19,051 nucleotides of DNA, taken from the NCBI GenBank assembly GCA_002104895.1, contig MCFG01000445.1:32501-51551 (forward strand), read 5' to 3'. Source of the stretch: Anaeromyces robustus (lineage: Eukaryota; Neocallimastigomycota; Neocallimastigomycetes; Neocallimastigales; Neocallimastigaceae). The notes under the pieces are model-generated. The model saw nothing but the letters and a program-made list of their open reading frames with translations, did not search any database and was not told the DNA's origin. Positions 1 to 13,874 of this stretch are shown piece after piece (the first letter of the stretch is position 1; the number at the start of each line of letters is the position of its first letter). Both the position numbers and the translations under genes were made by a program.

Positions 1-4221
<4,221 letters not shown>

Positions 4222-6260
4222 ATATATTTCAATAAATGTATATTGCTTATCTAAATATATACAAATATTTTTAAAAGTATATATATATAAAAATTTAAAA
4301 TAAAAAAAAAAGGTTATACATTAATTGTTCATATTATAAGATTTAATAATTATTTAATATTTAAAACCATTTAATTAAAATTTTAATATATTCACATCAT
4401 ATAAAGGATTCTATACTTGACAAAATAATTATACACTTTTATTACAATAAAACTATATAACATAAATTTATCAAAATAAAAAATTATATAAATATTATTA
4501 AATAAATCTTAGATTATATAAATAACAAAATGAAATAATTTTACTTACATTTTAAAAATTTTTATTACTTAAAAATGTATGAATTTTAAACTTTTGTATT
4601 AATATTTTTATTATATTTAATATACAAAAGAAAAAAATAATTAATATTAATAAGTTTAAAAATAGTTGATTGTTTATACTATAATAAAAAAATATAAAGG
4701 CTTATAATATTATGATAAAATATATTATTATTTAATATAATTTCTTCAAATAAAAAAACATTATAAAAAAATTTTATATTTTTCTGTTATTATTAAATAG
4801 TGTATGCTTATTATTTATTTATCACCTTTTGTAATATTTGAAAACACAAAAATAAACTTCATTTATTATATTTTGTTTATTTACATAAATATTTCTTAAA
4901 TAATTATAATGTTTTTTTATTTTTAAAATTAATACTATAAATAATAATATAGTATATTTAAATATAAATATAAATATATATATATTTCCAATACCTTTTA
5001 CGGCTACTTTATTAATTATTAATTTCTTATGATTTAATTAATTATTAATAAACATAAAAACATTTTTTATATATTATTTACTTTTCTGTTGTTTATAATT
5101 TTTTTTTAATAATTTTCGTTTTATTATTATTATTATTGTTCTTTTTTTTTTTTTTTTTTTGTTTTTCTACTTTGTATATTTTTTGTAATCTTTTTTTTTT
5201 ATTATTATTATTATTAATATTTGCTTTACTCGTTTAAAATAAATAAATTTATATAAATATGTGTATTTTTTTTTTTTTTTTTTTTGATTTTTATTTTTAA
5301 ATTGTTTTGTATTGTTTTGCTTATATAATTATTTGTAATGTTTATATCACCAATATATAATTCCTTATTTATAATTAATATTATGTTTTTTGTTTTCGTT
5401 TTTATTTTTGTTTTTTTTTTTTTTTATTTGTTTGTTTGTTTGTTTGTTTTCTTTATTTTTTTTTTTTCTTTTTTTTTTTTGCTTTACTAAAATAAAATGT
5501 ATAACGATTAAGAATAAATTCCTTATTATCTTATACTTTTTTACCCTAGTTTTCGATATCTTAAATATTAAATATAAAATATATCATAACTAAGTGATAT
5601 ATAAAAAATTTCTTTCTTTTATTATCTTATTATTATTATTAGTAGTAGTATTATTATTATAAGTATTATTATTATCCAATACTTGATTTGTAATAATTAA
5701 TGTGTAAAAACAAAATATTTCTTATACTTTTGAAATAGATTTTACTTATTGTATTATATTCAATCTTCACTACTTAATATTCTATAAATTCCCGTTTTAT
5801 TTTTCTGTTTTAGTATTTAAATTAATCTAAATAAAAATAATAATAATATAAAAAGAAAGGAAAAAAATTAAATATAATAAAATATATAATTCTATTTATT
5901 TATTTATTTATTTATTTATTTTTTCATTAATAATAAATAATTAATAAATGAAAGAAAATAACATTAAATAAATACTATTATTTTAATATATAAATAAATA
6001 AAATTTTCTTCTTTCTTTTTTCTTTTACTTTATATATTTTAAATATACTAAAAATAATAATATATGAAAGATAACTTTAAAGAAAAAAGGAAAAGAAAAA
6101 AAAAGGAAAAATAACATATATTTATTAATGTATATATTTGTTTTTATTTTTATTATTATTATTAAAATTAATTAATTATATTAATATTGAATTTTGAAAT
6201 AATGTTAAAGGTTAATAATTAATATTAAATTATAATTATTTTGTTTACATACCATATATA

Positions 6261-6282
6261 TTATTTATTTATTTATTTTATT

Positions 6283-6317
<35 letters not shown>

Positions 6318-6366
6318 TTCATTTATTTATTTATTTATTTATTCATTCATTCATTTATTTATTCAT

Positions 6367-6425
<59 letters not shown>

Positions 6426-6430
6426 TTAAT
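6261..6430. repeat. TTTA tetranucleotide microsatellite with ATTC variants
   Basis: About 170 bp of near-perfect TTTA/ATTT units, interrupted around 6320 and 6341-6368 by ATTC variants. It yields an artificial open frame of repeating Leu-Phe-Ile-Tyr, which I do not regard as a gene. It runs directly into a 25-bp minisatellite. Confidence 0.9.
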
Positions 6431-6502
6431 TTATTATTTACTATTTATTATTTATTTATTATTTACTATTTATTATTTATTTATTATTTACTATTTATTA
6501 TA
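6431..6502. repeat. 25-bp minisatellite, three copies
   Basis: The unit starts TTATTATTTACTATTTATTA and is 25 bp long. Copies lie at 6431-6455, 6456-6480 and 6481 to about 6502. The first two are identical and the third diverges only at its end. It probably grew from the adjoining TTTA tract. Confidence 0.85.
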
Positions 6503-6883
6503 ATATAATATATTTTAATATTAGATATTAATAAACTAATATATGAATGAATATATTATAAACTATGTATAGTATAATATTTATTAAATAATAACCTTTC
6601 TTTATATAAAAAAACTATAATTATTAATAATAAACAATAATAATTATTTTATATTAAAACATTAATTTTAAAATGTATTATTATTATATTAAGCAATTAA
6701 TATAAATTAAAATTATATAAAAAAAATGGATTAAATAATAAATGATAATATTAAATTGATACAAAATATATATGTTATTCCTTGATTTAATAATATTTAT
6801 TATTTTGTCGTATAATAAAATTTAAACTTTAATCATTATTATTATTATTATTTCAATACTATATATATCGAAAGTAATATTAT

Positions 6884-6951
6884 ATATTAATATAAAATAA
6901 TATAAAATAATATAAAATAATATAAAATAATATAAATAATATAAATAATAT
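6884..6951. repeat. 10-bp tandem repeat (ATAATATAAA type)
   Basis: Five to six copies of a decamer of the form AATATAAAAT, followed by shortened 9-bp versions (ATAATATAA). Pure A/T, with no coding potential. Confidence 0.7.
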
Positions 6952-7795
6952 ACTTTAAAAAAAAAAAAAGGTATTATTATATAATAATTATTAATTAATA
7001 AATAGATAAATATTGATAATAATATAATTTTTAAATATTATTTGTAATTATATAAAAAAAGGAAATAATAAATATAAATAATAAATATAAATAATAAATA
7101 AATAAAATAAGAAGAATTTTTAATTATTATTTAATTATTATTCGTTTATCTATCTATTTATTAATTTATTTATTGATTTATTTTATTTATATATTTATTT
7201 ATATATTTATTGAATCATTTTTAATTATAGAAAGAATATATAATAAATAATAAATTGATCTCATAACACTTATTATTTTTTTTATATATACTATATTAAC
7301 AAAATTATATATACTATATTTACAAAATATTATAAAAGAAAGATATAATTATAATAACAGCAATAAAACAATGATGATAATAATTAATCAGAAGATGAAA
7401 AACAAAAAAATAAAAATAAAAAACAATGAAATAACGAAAAAAATAAAATTATTTTCATAGTAATTTAGTATTATTCTAATAAAAATATAAATTTATATCA
7501 TTAATGTAATGATCATTTATATATTGAATTTTGTTTAAGAGATTAACAATATCCATAAAGTAAAAGATACAACTACAACTAATATTTTTTTCATATTTAA
7601 AAAATTCTGTCCAATATATTTTATTTTCTGTATAAAATATACAAAATATCAAGCCATCTTTTATATAATCTAAATATATATAATTAATTTAAAGTTTTGT
7701 TTAATTATGGTGTTAACCAGAATAAAATATGAATTACAAATCAATAAAAATTGTAATAACAAAATGTTATGTTAATTAATTTTAATGTAATACAA

Positions 7796-7826
<31 letters not shown>

Positions 7827-8629
7827 ATTATATATATATATTTTTTCTTAATTTGTTTTTTAAAGTTTCAAATATTATATAAAATACCAAAGAAATCAAA
7901 AATTGGTAAATTTTATTCAATTATATTAGTAAAATATATTAATATATGGATATAATTTAATTATTATTATTATTACAAACTAGTTATTATTAATTATTAT
8001 TTTTGCTAATTATTAATTGATAATATTTATTACCAGTTAAATTTTTTATTATATTTGTTAATATTTGTTATTTAAATAGGTTGTTTAAAGTTTTATTTTA
8101 TTTGTTATTTTAATAATATAAATTATTAATAATCTTAACAATTAAATAATAATAATTAAAAAAAAAAAAATTCAACTTTTATAAAAAAGCATTTTTTAAC
8201 TATATTAATATTTTCTATAATTCTATAAATTTGTTTATAAATATTTAATAATTTTATTCATAAAAAGATTATTTATGACTTAATCATAACAATATAAAAC
8301 AATAGTATAATAGTATTTTTAAACATATTTAAAAATTTATTTAGTATATTTAGTTTGTTATTATTATTAATTATCTTTTAATTAAATTGTGAAACTTTAA
8401 ATATATGTTTAGATTAAATAAATATAAATAAGTAATTTAGTGATTATTATTAATAAAAGTAAAATAAACAATTGATCTATTTATTTATTATTAATATAAT
8501 CAAAAATCTAAAATTAAAAATAACTTTAAAATAAAATAGAAAAATAATGAATATGATATATGTACAATCAAAAGAAAAATAAAATAAAATAATAATAACA
8601 ATAATAATAATGATTATTATTATTATTAT

Positions 8630-8919
8630 TTATCTGTTGCAATTGCCATTTCTAAATTTTCAACTTATAAAACTGAATGTTGGAATGAAAAAATAGGATA
8701 TTCATGTTGTAAACCAACAAATACTATAATTATAAATATTGATGAATATGATAAATAGGGTATGGAAAATAGAAACAATGGTGTAGATTTTCGGAATAAT
8801 ATCTATGTAGTTGGTATAAAAAGAATGATATTCAATGTTATGATACAACTAAACTTTATAGATAAGTTGAAAGAAATTCAAAAGGTATTTTCACTGATAT
8901 ATGCAAAATTTTAATTTAA
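8630..8919 (+). pseudogene. Decayed secreted fungal dockerin gene
   Basis: The + frame starting at 8630 reads LSVAIAISKFSTYKTECW, which resembles the signal-peptide end of the two intact genes downstream. It continues NEKIGYSCCK and IDEYDK, then a TAG (8756-8758) exactly where dockerins have Trp, then GMEN. Two extra bases just before 8776 shift the frame. After the shift comes QWCRF, a stop (8797-8799), then CSWYKK, another stop (8863-8865), then NSKGIF before the final TAA. The intact paralogs have GIENGQWCGF, CSWYKEKGYKCC and NNEGIF in the same order and spacing. No in-frame ATG exists: the ATG at 8610 is out of frame behind an ATT tract. It is therefore a broken copy of a signal peptide plus two-dockerin protein, or of the C-terminal pair after internal deletion. 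It is not expected to give a functional protein. Confidence 0.85.
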
Positions 8920-9229
8920 ATGGTATCCTTAACCATTTTATGAGATTTAATAAAAAAAATTATTTCATCCATTAATATATATATTATATATATTAATAAA
9001 ATATTTATTTATTTTAATAATATTTTATTAATGATATAAATTATTATTTAAAAAAAAATAAATGTATTTTTTTTTAGTTTTTTTGTTTAAGTTTTTGCTT
9101 TTTTAACTTCTTTTAATTTTTCATTATTAAAAACCTACGTATAACTATTTATTTTTTACTAATGCTAAAAATGTAGATACAATATAATAAAAAAAAAAAA
9201 AAAGATTAGTATAATAATTATTATAATAA
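8920..9229. other. AT-rich spacer between dockerin relic and MATH gene
   Basis: About 310 bp holding the 3' flank of the relic and, on the minus strand, the 3' flank of the MATH gene (convergent arrangement). There are A/T runs and a short poly-A near 9189-9203. No gene, hairpin or clear polyadenylation signal can be singled out against the A/T background. Confidence 0.6.
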
Positions 9230-10031
9230 TTATATTTTAATTTTAACATTAATATCCATATATACTTTATATATTCTAAGAAAAACCCCAATAACCACTT
9301 TATTATTTTCAATTAATGGTCTAGTTAAATTATCATTTTTTACTGTTAAATCATCAGTTTTAATAAAATCATTAAGTGTTATTTCATCAACTTTTCGACT
9401 TAATCGTGAAAATGAAGGAAGTGCTTTGATGTATTATAATATTATAATACATATTATATATATTTATTTATTTATTTAATCATTTAACTATTATTAATAT
9501 AGATATTTCTATTTAAAATAGTATTATTTAAAATTTACCTTTAGCTTTAAAACAAGAAATGTCGTTACTATTACGAATGAAAAATACACATTTAGCATCT
9601 ATTGTTTCATTATTACTTAAAGATGAATATAAATATAATTCAAATTTTAAATATCCATTTACATTTGGATATATATAAATTCTCCTATTAATTAAATATG
9701 TATTAAATATATATATATATATATATATATATTTAAATATTTATATAACAAAATATTTAAATATTTATATAACAAAAAATTTAATATGTCAACTTAATAG
9801 TTGGCATATTAACAAAAATAAATATATATATATATATTTATATTATTAGATAATATCATAAATACCATTCATAGTCACCAATTTTAAAAAAAGGTGTATA
9901 ATAATTAGATTCATTTATATCCCAATCATCAATAGCAAACTCATAATAATTTTCATTCTTTATTATAATTTTTTCGTATTCATTAATTAAACTTTTTAAT
10001 TTTTCTATTCTTTGTTCTATATTATATAATA

Positions 10032-10100
<69 letters not shown>

Positions 10101-11256
10101 TTATTATTATTATCATTATCATTATTACGTATATATTTACCAAATATGATATTCGTATTATAGATACGAAAATAAAACCCAACATTAATTTTGTTATCTT
10201 TAACTAATGACTTAATGAATTCTTCATAATTATTTTTATAAATTCTAATTCTGTATCCTGTTAATTTATTATTTGCATTAGTATTACAAATACAATAAAG
10301 AGAAGATACTTTATGTAAAAAATAATTTAATATTTAAAATTTCAATTAAAAAAATTATAATCATAAATTACAATTATTATTCATAAATAACAAAAATATA
10401 CATAAAATAGTAAATACCCTTTAATGTGTTATAATTACATGGATCTTCGTCATTATGGAAAGTCGTTATAAATTTTGTACTAATTTTTTCATCATCTTGA
10501 ATGTCAATGTTTTTTATATAAATTTCAAAAAAATCATTTTCATTTTTAAAATTTCCATATGAATAAAATAATACAACCCTACGTAGAAAAACATAAAAAG
10601 TAAAAAATACATATATATACGTATATATGATATTGAATATTCAAATTGAAAACGTTATTAACTTTTTTTTCTTTTTTCTTTTATTTAAAATATTATAATT
10701 ATCACATTTTTATTATAATTGCAATTATAAAAATTAATTTAAAATTTTATTATTTCATTCAAATTTTTAACATATAAATTTAAAAATATATATATATAAA
10801 TGCTTTACCAATTATAACCACATATTTCAATCTTTTTTTCTCTTTCACATGAATTAGTATTTAGAAATTCTTTTAATTTATCTATTTCAAATTCAAAAAA
10901 ACCTTCTTTCACAACATCAAAAGTAATATTATTATCATTGTCATCTTTAACTATAACATTTTTTAATTTATTTAAATACTCCTCTTTTATTATTGTTATA
11001 TTTATTTCATTAATTCAATGTAAAATTTATAATAATAATAATAATAATAAATTAAACCTGTAAATAAAAAGTAAATTTTTAATTTTTTCTTTTTTCTTTT
11101 TTTTTTTAAATGGGATAATATAACACAAAAATATGAAAATCACAAGCTTAATTTATAAATAATAATTTACATTATTAATTTTAGTTGTAATATTTTTTGA
11201 AAAAATATACCTTTAGTTACAAAATTATTATTATTATTTTTAGAAAAAAAAGGCAT
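9230..11256 (-). CDS. Two-domain MATH (TRAF-like) protein, 7 exons, 346 aa
   Basis: Exons by hand, minus strand: 11256-11211, 10983-10809, 10578-10418, 10308-10141, 10016-9866, 9684-9539, 9423-9230. They sum to 1041 nt with consistent phases and a TAA stop. Seen: two copies of one module, at about residues 40-183 and 206-340. Each has a strand ending in an aromatic-Trp pair (CGYNW at 70-74, GDYEW at 230-234), then a strand with an aromatic-Pro/Ser-aromatic-Gly pattern (VVLFYSYGN, RIYIYPNVNG), then a final strand VGFYFRIY or IGVFLRIYK. This matches the MATH/TRAF-C beta-sandwich pattern. No protease, BTB or RING part is visible, so it is probably a cytosolic protein-binding module. A weak coiled-coil-like linker (IEKLKSLINEYEKIIIK) separates the domains. 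Least certain are exon 1 (MPFFSKNNNNN) and its join to exon 2. Confidence 0.75.
9430..9451. repeat. 22-bp perfect palindrome in MATH-gene intron 6
   Basis: The 11-base half TGTATTATAAT is followed directly by its exact complement. It sits just inside the 3' end of the last intron (9538-9424), beside the AAAG acceptor. It may fold in the pre-mRNA, or may be chance in A/T DNA. Confidence 0.6.
9729..9812. repeat. Tandem 24-bp duplication and hairpin inside MATH-gene intron 5
   Basis: Two exact 24-bp copies lie at 9729-9752 and 9753-9776 (unit ATATTTAAATATTTATATAA plus CAAA). They are followed by an inverted repeat with 14-base arms (9781-9794 and 9799-9812, 13 of 14 pairs) around a TAAT loop. 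All lie within the intron 9865-9685. Confidence 0.75.
10033..10098. repeat. ATT microsatellite inside MATH-gene intron 4
   Basis: About 22 ATT units, read on the minus strand as AAT. In one frame they would encode poly-Asn joined to real coding sequence. The phase rules instead place the run inside intron 4 (10140-10017), with acceptor TATAG at 10021-10017. If the intron were retained, the MATH frame would hit a TAA after 14 codons. Confidence 0.85.
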
Positions 11257-11604
11257 CTTTATCTATAATTAATATATTAAATATTACTTAATAAAAATTA
11301 TAATACTTTTTTAAAGACAACTTTTATTATTATATTGTTAAATAATGGAATAAAAAGTTAAATTTTATATTATATATTTATAATTTTAAATTTTATTATT
11401 TTATTTTTCTCTTATTAAGAATTTTCTGTATTATAAAATTATTTTTTAATAATAGTTGATATATATTTTATATTTTTAATTTTATCCATAAAAAAATTAA
11501 ATTTAAAAAAAATACATATATATAATATTTTTATTTTTTAAAATAAATTTTAATTTACAATTTGATATTTATAATAGAGTTTGTTACACAGAGAGATTGT
11601 CAAG

Positions 11605-11654
11605 TTTTTATTGTATCTTTTATATCTGTAAAGATATAAAAGATACAATAAAAA
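11605..11654. repeat. Perfect inverted repeat, 23-bp arms, 4-base GTAA loop
   Basis: The left arm 11605-11627 begins TTTTTATTGTATC. The right arm 11632-11654 is its exact reverse complement. The loop is 11628-11631. All 23 positions pair, including G/C-containing ones, which is much more than the background A/T palindromes show. It could be a foldback element, a regulatory RNA hairpin if transcribed, or a slippage product. Confidence 0.85.
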
Positions 11655-11697
11655 TATATAAATTGAATAATATATATTTTTATTATAATATATAAAT

Positions 11698-11836
11698 TGA
11701 ATAAATACTAATGAATAAATGAATAATAATGAATAGGTAATAATAAGATAAATAAATGGATAAATAATGAATAATAATAATAAATGAATAATAATAATAA
11801 TTATAATAATTATAATGAATAATGAATAATAATAAT

Positions 11837-11881
<45 letters not shown>

Positions 11882-11916
11882 TATAATTATAATTATAATT
11901 ATAATAATAATAATAA
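11698..11916. repeat. Complex A/T minisatellite (GAATAA, TAA and TTATAA units)
   Basis: Repeating GAATAATAA-like units pass into a pure TAA/AAT run (about 11837-11882), then TTATAA units, then TAA again. No coding frame, and no sign of a transposon end. Confidence 0.8.
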
Positions 11917-12240
11917 ATGAAAAATAATTATGAGTAATAATCATTAAATGCATTCATAATTTTTAATTTAAAATATATTTGTAGTACTTAACTTAAAGAT
12001 AAAAATTTTTTTAAACTTTAAAACCATTGTACAAAACTCTATAAATTAATAATGAAAATTAAAAACATAAATTTTCATATATTAAAATTAAAATAGAATA
12101 ATATTAAAAATAATAATGTTAAGTACAAAACAATAATATAAAAATTTTTAAATTAAATGATATAAATAAATAATTATTATTATTATTTTTTTTTTTCAAT
12201 TTTTTTTTTCCTTTTTTTATATATATATATAATATTTAAG

Positions 12241-12315
12241 TCTTTCTTCCTAAAAAATAATAAATAAATATAAAAGTGGATAAAACTATTATTATTTATA
12301 ATTTTTAAATAATAA
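12241..12315. promoter_or_regulatory. Candidate upstream element of dockerin gene 1: pyrimidine block plus 27-bp palindrome
   Basis: A TCTTTCTTCCTAAAAAA block starts at 12241. A 27-bp inverted repeat (12289-12315) has arms TTATTATTTA and TAAATAATAA around the loop TAATTTT. The same 27 bases occur upstream of dockerin gene 2, also after a TCTTTCTT block. The palindrome ends 125 bp before the ATG. The core-promoter role is inferred only from its presence at both genes. Confidence 0.4.
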
Positions 12316-12440
12316 TAATAAAAAAGAAAAAAAATTAAAATAAAATAAATATTATAAATTATAAATATATATATAATAAAATTATTTAAAATTTAAATAA
12401 ATAAATCATTTTTTAAAATTAATTTAAAAATAAAAAAGAA

Positions 12441-13361
12441 ATGAAAAATTACAAAATTTTAATTTTAACTGCAGCACTAGGTATTTCAAAAGTTTCAGCA
12501 TGTATTCCTGATTGTTGGGCTGAAAAATTAGGTTATCCATGTTGTAATGAATATAACGCAGAACCTGAATTTACTGATGAATATGGAGAAAATGGTCAAA
12601 AATGTGGTATTTTATATATTGACCCACGCATAAATTGTGCACCATTACTACCACCACAAGAACCACAAGAACCAGAATATGAAGAATGTATGATTTGCAG
12701 AAGTATTATTTCTGTTGATGAAAATAATACTATTTGGAGTGAAGAAGATTCAACTAAATGTATAATAAATCTTGATAATCCTACTTGTAAAAAGGAAATT
12801 AAAAATACTAATTGGAGTTTCTTATTAGGTTATGATACTTGTAAAGAACAACATGAATACATATATAAAGATAATGAAGGATTATGGAGTATAGAAGATG
12901 AAAAATGGTGTGGTATACAATATTGTCAAAATTGTATGGATGTTGAATCAATTGATAAATATGGAAACCTTTGGAGTACTGATGAAATTAATGGTAATAA
13001 ATGTATTATAAATAATATAAATGCTTCATGTATTTTTTCTTTAAGAACTAGTTGTAGAAGTGCTTTAAATGGTTATATGTGTTGTAAAAATACTGATAAA
13101 GTTGTTTACAGAGATGATTTTGGATCATGGGGTATAGAAAATGGACAATGGTGTGGTTTTAATGAAAAGTATCCATGTTCATGGTATAAAGAAAAAGGTT
13201 ACAAATGTTGTACTGAAATTTACGATGATAAAGAATTATATGAAAATTTAACATCAAGATATGTTACAGAACAAGCTGAATTAAACAATGAAGGTATATT
13301 TGTAGAAATTAATGGAGAAGTTTGTGGTTTGATTGATAATATATTTATGTCTGCTGATTAA
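12441..13361 (+). CDS. Secreted multi-dockerin, cysteine-rich non-catalytic protein, copy 1 (306 aa)
   Basis: Intronless. A signal peptide (1-20, MKNYKILILT..KVSA) is followed by repeated small Cys-rich modules. Dockerin-like units (CBM10-type, C-x3-CW..LGYPCC..D..G.W....CGI) lie at about 21-58, 117-160, 198-241 and 244-297. Between the first three sit two different C-x2-C modules (83-116 and 162-197), each with Trp mid-module and C-I-I-N near its end. A Pro/Glu linker spans 68-82. N-glycosylation sequons include N95, N124, N194 and N269. There is no catalytic domain. Family knowledge: fungal dockerins bind cohesin-like parts of scaffoldins, tethering proteins into the extracellular cellulosome; non-catalytic dockerin proteins are common in these fungi and their roles are mostly unknown. 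Oddity: the first unit lacks both usual Trp residues (GENGQKCGI), one of them lost with a 12-bp deletion relative to copy 2. Confidence 0.9.
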   Translation: MKNYKILILTAALGISKVSACIPDCWAEKLGYPCCNEYNAEPEFTDEYGENGQKCGILYIDPRINCAPLLPPQEPQEPEYEECMICRSIISVDENNTIWSEEDSTKCIINLDNPTCKKEIKNTNWSFLLGYDTCKEQHEYIYKDNEGLWSIEDEKWCGIQYCQNCMDVESIDKYGNLWSTDEINGNKCIINNINASCIFSLRTSCRSALNGYMCCKNTDKVVYRDDFGSWGIENGQWCGFNEKYPCSWYKEKGYKCCTEIYDDKELYENLTSRYVTEQAELNNEGIFVEINGEVCGLIDNIFMSAD

Positions 13362-13430
13362 TACTACCGGGAATAAATATTAAACTACATTCACTCAATT
13401 ATTGATTAATTCAATAATTTTAAATTATTG

Positions 13431-13472
13431 AAAACTTATTTATACTTAATATAAGTTTTAGTATAAATAAGT
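13431..13472. repeat. Overlapping inverted repeats in the 3' flank of dockerin gene 1
   Basis: ACTTATTTATACT (13434-13446) pairs exactly with AGTATAAATAAGT (13460-13472). The inner AAAACTTAT/ATAAGTTTT pair competes with it. It lies 70-111 bp after the stop, so it could fold in the 3' UTR or mark transcript ending. No equivalent follows copy 2. Confidence 0.55.
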
Positions 13473-13840
13473 ATATTTATTTAAAAATATAATCATTCAT
13501 ATTTTTAAATAAACAAATTTATAAATAAGCAATTTAAAAATATTTATATGATATATTAATAAATAAGGAAACATTAAAAATATAAAAAAATTTTTTTAAA
13601 ATAAAATCGAATTAATAATATATAATATATTTATTTATTATATTTAATATATATATTTGATATATATATAATCAATTAAAAGAAAGAAAGAAAGAAAGAA
13701 GTATAATTATAAATTGAAAATACTTCTATTATTATAATAAATGGATATTCAAATTACAAAAATATTTGATATTATAAAAAAAAAAATAAATCTCCAATAA
13801 TTCAGATATTTTTTTCTCTAATTAAAAAATAATAATAAAT

Positions 13841-13874
13841 AATATCATTTTAATATTGAATATTAAATGATATT
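13841..13874. repeat. 34-bp near-perfect palindrome
   Basis: AATATCATTTTAATATT followed by AATATTAAATGATATT, with a single unpaired T and a one-base centre. Located in the spacer between the dockerin genes. Function unknown; an A/T palindrome of this length can arise by chance here. Confidence 0.55.

Larger units (their letters stand above)
4222..8629. other. Gene-free AT-rich spacer, about 4.4 kb
   Basis: This lies upstream of the kinase start and before the dockerin relic. I checked both strands for open frames with normal codon use, splice sites and motifs, and found none that hold. It consists of A/T homopolymers (5140-5160, 5267-5285, 7800-7826) and short tandem repeats, with a few slightly less AT-rich stretches around 4390-4450, 5735-5820 and 7540-7760. 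The kinase promoter must lie in its first part, but no specific site can be pointed out. Open frames here encode only Phe/Ile/Leu/Tyr strings produced by T-rich repeats. Confidence 0.7.
11257..12440. other. Divergent spacer between MATH gene and dockerin gene 1
   Basis: About 1.2 kb that must hold both promoters. It contains the 23-bp-arm hairpin at 11605-11654, an A/T minisatellite field at 11698-11916 (GAATAATAA-, TAA- and TTATAA-type units), and a pyrimidine block plus palindrome at 12241-12315 that is repeated upstream of dockerin gene 2. No open frame with normal composition is seen. Confidence 0.65.

Noticed and set aside
5390-5593. Plus-strand 67-codon frame in the long spacer
   Set aside because: It is Phe/Leu/Cys strings from T homopolymers and TTTG repeats, with no conserved motif or splice partner.
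6241-6429. Plus-strand 62-codon Leu-Phe-Ile-Tyr frame
   Set aside because: It is a direct translation of the TTTA microsatellite.
9856-10185. 109-residue minus-strand protein with poly-Asn
   Set aside because: Its N-terminal part is exon 4 in the wrong frame and the poly-Asn run is intron 4. Only the part after the repeat is real coding sequence (exon 5).
11050-11065. TTTACAG acceptor for exon 2 of the MATH gene
   Set aside because: It is the textbook-looking site, but the frame then reads a short poly-Tyr stretch and stops at TAA before reaching the conserved domain. The AAAAG site at 10988-10984 keeps the frame.
11574-12042. Possible transposon terminal inverted repeats: ATAGAGTTTGTTACA (11574) against TGTACAAAACTCTAT (12028)
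   Set aside because: Only 13 of 15 positions pair, there is no target-site duplication and no coding relic between them. Chance is likely in A/T DNA.
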